Of a stretch of DNA of 64,000 nucleotides, positions 62,203 to 64,000 are shown in pieces. Position 1 is the stretch's first letter; every line of letters begins with the position of its first letter. Where the stretch lies: the NCBI RefSeq assembly GCF_003228315.1, contig NZ_CP029693.1:2046001-2110000 (forward strand), written 5' to 3'. The notes beneath the pieces were generated by a model. It worked only from the letters and a program-made list of their open reading frames with translations. It made no database searches and was not told where the DNA came from. This DNA is from Pseudomonas putida. Its GTDB lineage: Bacteria; Pseudomonadota; Gammaproteobacteria; Pseudomonadales; Pseudomonadaceae. The position numbers and the translations under genes are program-made.

Positions 62203-62922
62203 GATCTGCCAACTTCCTTTTTGCATGCCGTGATAAATGCAGTAGCAAACCGCCACTATCGAGGCAGAGATAATACTCGCAAAGTACCTGCTTTCGAAAA
62301 CTACCCTGAGCCCAGGCGCGTCGGTGCAACCGCATCGCTGGTGGATTCGCTGATGCCTCCCGCTCCCTCCCAACCAAATGCCTCGGTACTGCGGCCCGGG
62401 GCCCGCTATCCGCAGGGTTGCAAAAAAAGCTCAGGGATTGGAGCGTCTGGACTGCTCAAACCTGCCCATTCGCGCACTACGCCAGGATGATGGGGCCGTT
62501 CGCCTGCAATTAAGGTTGTGTAGCGGGGTGCGAAATCGATCGCGGTTCGGTGACTCACCTGAGCCAATACACCATCAACCACCCAACGGTGCCTACGCAG
62601 CGGCATGCGGCGCCGGATCAGTCGTTGAAAACCCTCTCGCGTGAATGCGATTCAGACAACCGTACATTGCAGCAAACCGAGACAACGGAAATGACGCTCT
62701 GTAACGGATTCCAGCATTCGTGAATCCGATTCTGGCTGTATCTGTAACACGGTATTATATTATGTAAGGATCTCACTCAGTGACACGACGCTGAGTCACT
62801 GGAGTCTGCGTTCCCTTCCTGACGCGATCCTGCCCGGTACTCCTCGCTGTCGCAAAAAATCGGGCCAGCCCTGAGCTGCGTACCGCCGGCGAGGCAAAAA
62901 GCACCGATGAACGGTCATGACC

Positions 62923-62945
62923 CGGGATAACCCCGAGTTATCCCG
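62923..62945. terminator. Perfect 9-bp stem-loop with T-rich tail
   Basis: CGGGATAAC and GTTATCCCG pair around a 5-base loop and are followed on the plus strand by CGCTATTTTT. It can be a terminator of transcription coming from the left, or a binding site; no gene directly upstream reads into it. Confidence 0.5.
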
Positions 62946-62991
62946 CGCTATTTTTCACCTAAAACAAGCGTTCGATTTTTTGCTTTGTACA

Positions 62992-63017
62992 CTGTAATTA
63001 CATGCAACGTATTACAG
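62992..63017. promoter_or_regulatory. Inverted repeat, likely autoregulatory operator of the KfrA-like gene
   Basis: CTGTAAT and ATTACAG flank 12 bases, and the perfect palindrome TGTAATTACA at 62993-63002 overlaps the left arm. It lies 21 bases before the start codon, where binding would block transcription, as KfrA does on plasmids. Confidence 0.6.
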
Positions 63018-63038
63018 CGTGAAAAACAGGGGGAAGAC

Positions 63039-63761
63039 ATGGCCCGTACAGGCATCAACAAGCAGCTGGTGCAGCAAGCGAAAACGGCATTGCTGGCCCA
63101 AGGAAAGCGCCCCACCATCGACGCGCTACGCATCGCGCTGGGCAATACGGGATCCAAAAGCACGATTTCCCATTATCTCAAGGAACTCGACGAACCACCC
63201 AAGGCCACTCTGGAGCGCCTCACCGAACCGCTGGCGCAGTTAGTTCAAAGCTTGGGTGAACAACTGCAAGCCGAAGCGAATGAACAGCTGAGTAAGACGC
63301 AGGCTCAATTTTTATTGGAAACAACCCAACTGAACGCCCAGTTGCAACGTGCGCAACAGCACTTGGAGGACCAGCAACACAGCATCGATAAACTGACAGA
63401 GCGGCGGCTCACCGAGCAGCAACAGTGGCAAGAAGCAACAAGACGGATGGAACAACAGGCTCAGGAGTTGTCCCTCGCCCAACAAAACAACCATGAGTTA
63501 ACCAGGATGTTGCAGGAGCAACACACCAAAATAGCGTTGCTTGAAAATGAACAGCAACATGCCAACTTAGCTTTTGAACAGTTCCGCCAAGCCCGCCAAG
63601 AGCTGCACGACGCCATTATTCAGCAACATGCAAAACAAATAACACTGCTAATGGAAGAGCGAAGGCAGCAAGCCGACTTGCTGTTGAGCTCACAAAAAGA
63701 ACTGGTCAACCTTAATCGTGAAAATGCCCGACTCCTGCAACAACTACAGAAAATCCTATAA
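63039..63761 (+). CDS. KfrA-like DNA-binding coiled-coil protein
   Basis: Protein of 240 residues. Residues about 1-55 form the KfrA N-terminal HTH (INKQLVQQAKTALLAQGKRP, then GSKSTISHYLKEL). Residues about 60-240 are a long Gln/Glu/Leu-rich coiled coil, including ARQELHDAIIQQHAKQI and LENEQQHANLAFEQF. KfrA is best known from conjugative plasmids, where it represses its own gene and helps partition; chromosomal copies occur on integrated elements. GGGGGAAG lies upstream of ATG 63039. It may mark an integrated element that continues past the window. Confidence 0.82.
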   Translation: MARTGINKQLVQQAKTALLAQGKRPTIDALRIALGNTGSKSTISHYLKELDEPPKATLERLTEPLAQLVQSLGEQLQAEANEQLSKTQAQFLLETTQLNAQLQRAQQHLEDQQHSIDKLTERRLTEQQQWQEATRRMEQQAQELSLAQQNNHELTRMLQEQHTKIALLENEQQHANLAFEQFRQARQELHDAIIQQHAKQITLLMEERRQQADLLLSSQKELVNLNRENARLLQQLQKIL

Positions 63762-64000
63762 TTATCCAATAGCGTAAAACTCTCCGCAGCAGTTCAATTG
63801 ATTGCAGACCAGCCGTACAAAAATTATAAAAATGCAAAGTTCGGCCTCGGCAGAACCTGCCTGAGCAACTCCAAGCTTTATGCCCTGTACGTCTTAAAAC
63901 CATTTTTTTCAGCAGCAATAATTCTCAAAAAGCTCAGCAACACTCATCGCCCACAATCCACGCGTGCACCCCGCAAATCGTTGAATGCGGCCCACGCCCT
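63762..64000. other. Right end of the window, no gene seen
   Basis: The last 239 bases are AT-richer and have no reading frame with coding character on the plus strand. A minus-strand frame of 68 codons at 63712-63918 overlaps the KfrA-like gene and has no recognisable content. Confidence 0.5.

Larger units (their letters stand above)
62203..63038. other. Intergenic region with regulatory repeats upstream of the KfrA-like gene
   Basis: About 835 bases with no convincing gene. Near its right end are a 9-bp stem-loop at 62923-62945 and an operator-like inverted repeat at 62992-63017. The rest has no recognisable feature; short frames at 62378-62644 (plus) and 62406-62606 (minus) lack support. 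Confidence 0.5.

Noticed and set aside
1-64000. CRISPR arrays and rRNA or tRNA genes
   Set aside because: No regularly spaced repeats and no stable-RNA sequences were seen anywhere in the window.

Overview
The window reads as chromosome of a fluorescent-type Pseudomonas. Support for this comes from the high GC and Pseudomonas-like codon use, the glcDEFG-glcB order, the etfBA sequence, the TetR/MarR regulators and the methyl-accepting chemotaxis protein. This is judged from sequence style and gene families; no database search was possible.

Positions 1 to about 44.3 kb form a very large acyl-CoA catabolic cluster. It contains two acyl-CoA ligases, a CaiB-type CoA-transferase, a heteromeric acyl-CoA dehydrogenase pair and a third dehydrogenase next to an acyl-CoA kinase (LvaA/ACAD10 type). 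It also has five MaoC/hot-dog hydratases, a crotonase, eight short-chain dehydrogenases, two thiolase-fold enzymes, a DUF35 OB-fold protein, two thioesterases, two TIM-barrel amidohydrolases and a Zn alcohol dehydrogenase. Rubredoxin with its reductase, ETF, two MFS transporters and a chemoreceptor complete the set. The content resembles stepwise beta-oxidation of a bulky, branched or cyclic carboxylate (steroid-, terpenoid- or surfactant-like). The substrate cannot be read from the sequence, and no ring hydroxylase, P450 or AlkB lies in the window. Regulators are a MarR protein (15663-16184), a MarR-GNAT fusion (18746-19663) and a TetR protein (33994-34740). An imperfect 25-bp palindrome (half-site AATAACTGACAT) recurs in at least eleven intergenic positions from 2.4 to 44.4 kb and probably ties the operons into one regulon.

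Positions 44.5 to 51.7 kb hold an operon that opens with a free-standing aconitase-B N-terminal domain and a small MaoC protein. It runs with overlapping genes into glcD, glcE, glcF, glcG and glcB, so glycolate would go to glyoxylate and then malate. One copy of the palindrome sits upstream, which suggests that the catabolic pathway releases a C2 unit handled by these genes.

Positions 51.7 to 64 kb are an accessory, defence-island-like region with a different base composition. Its core is a four-gene operon on the minus strand whose start and stop codons all overlap: an MBL-fold hydrolase, a 746-residue E2-E1-JAB fusion (a ubiquitin-like conjugation and deconjugation enzyme in one chain), a second MBL-fold hydrolase and a four-helix membrane protein. 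A WYL-domain regulator diverges from it. A HEPN-like protein lies downstream, and a GIY-YIG protein, two unknown genes and a KfrA-like DNA-binding protein lie on the other side. No CD-NTase is present, so this is not ordinary type II CBASS. It is the best candidate for an undescribed system in the window.
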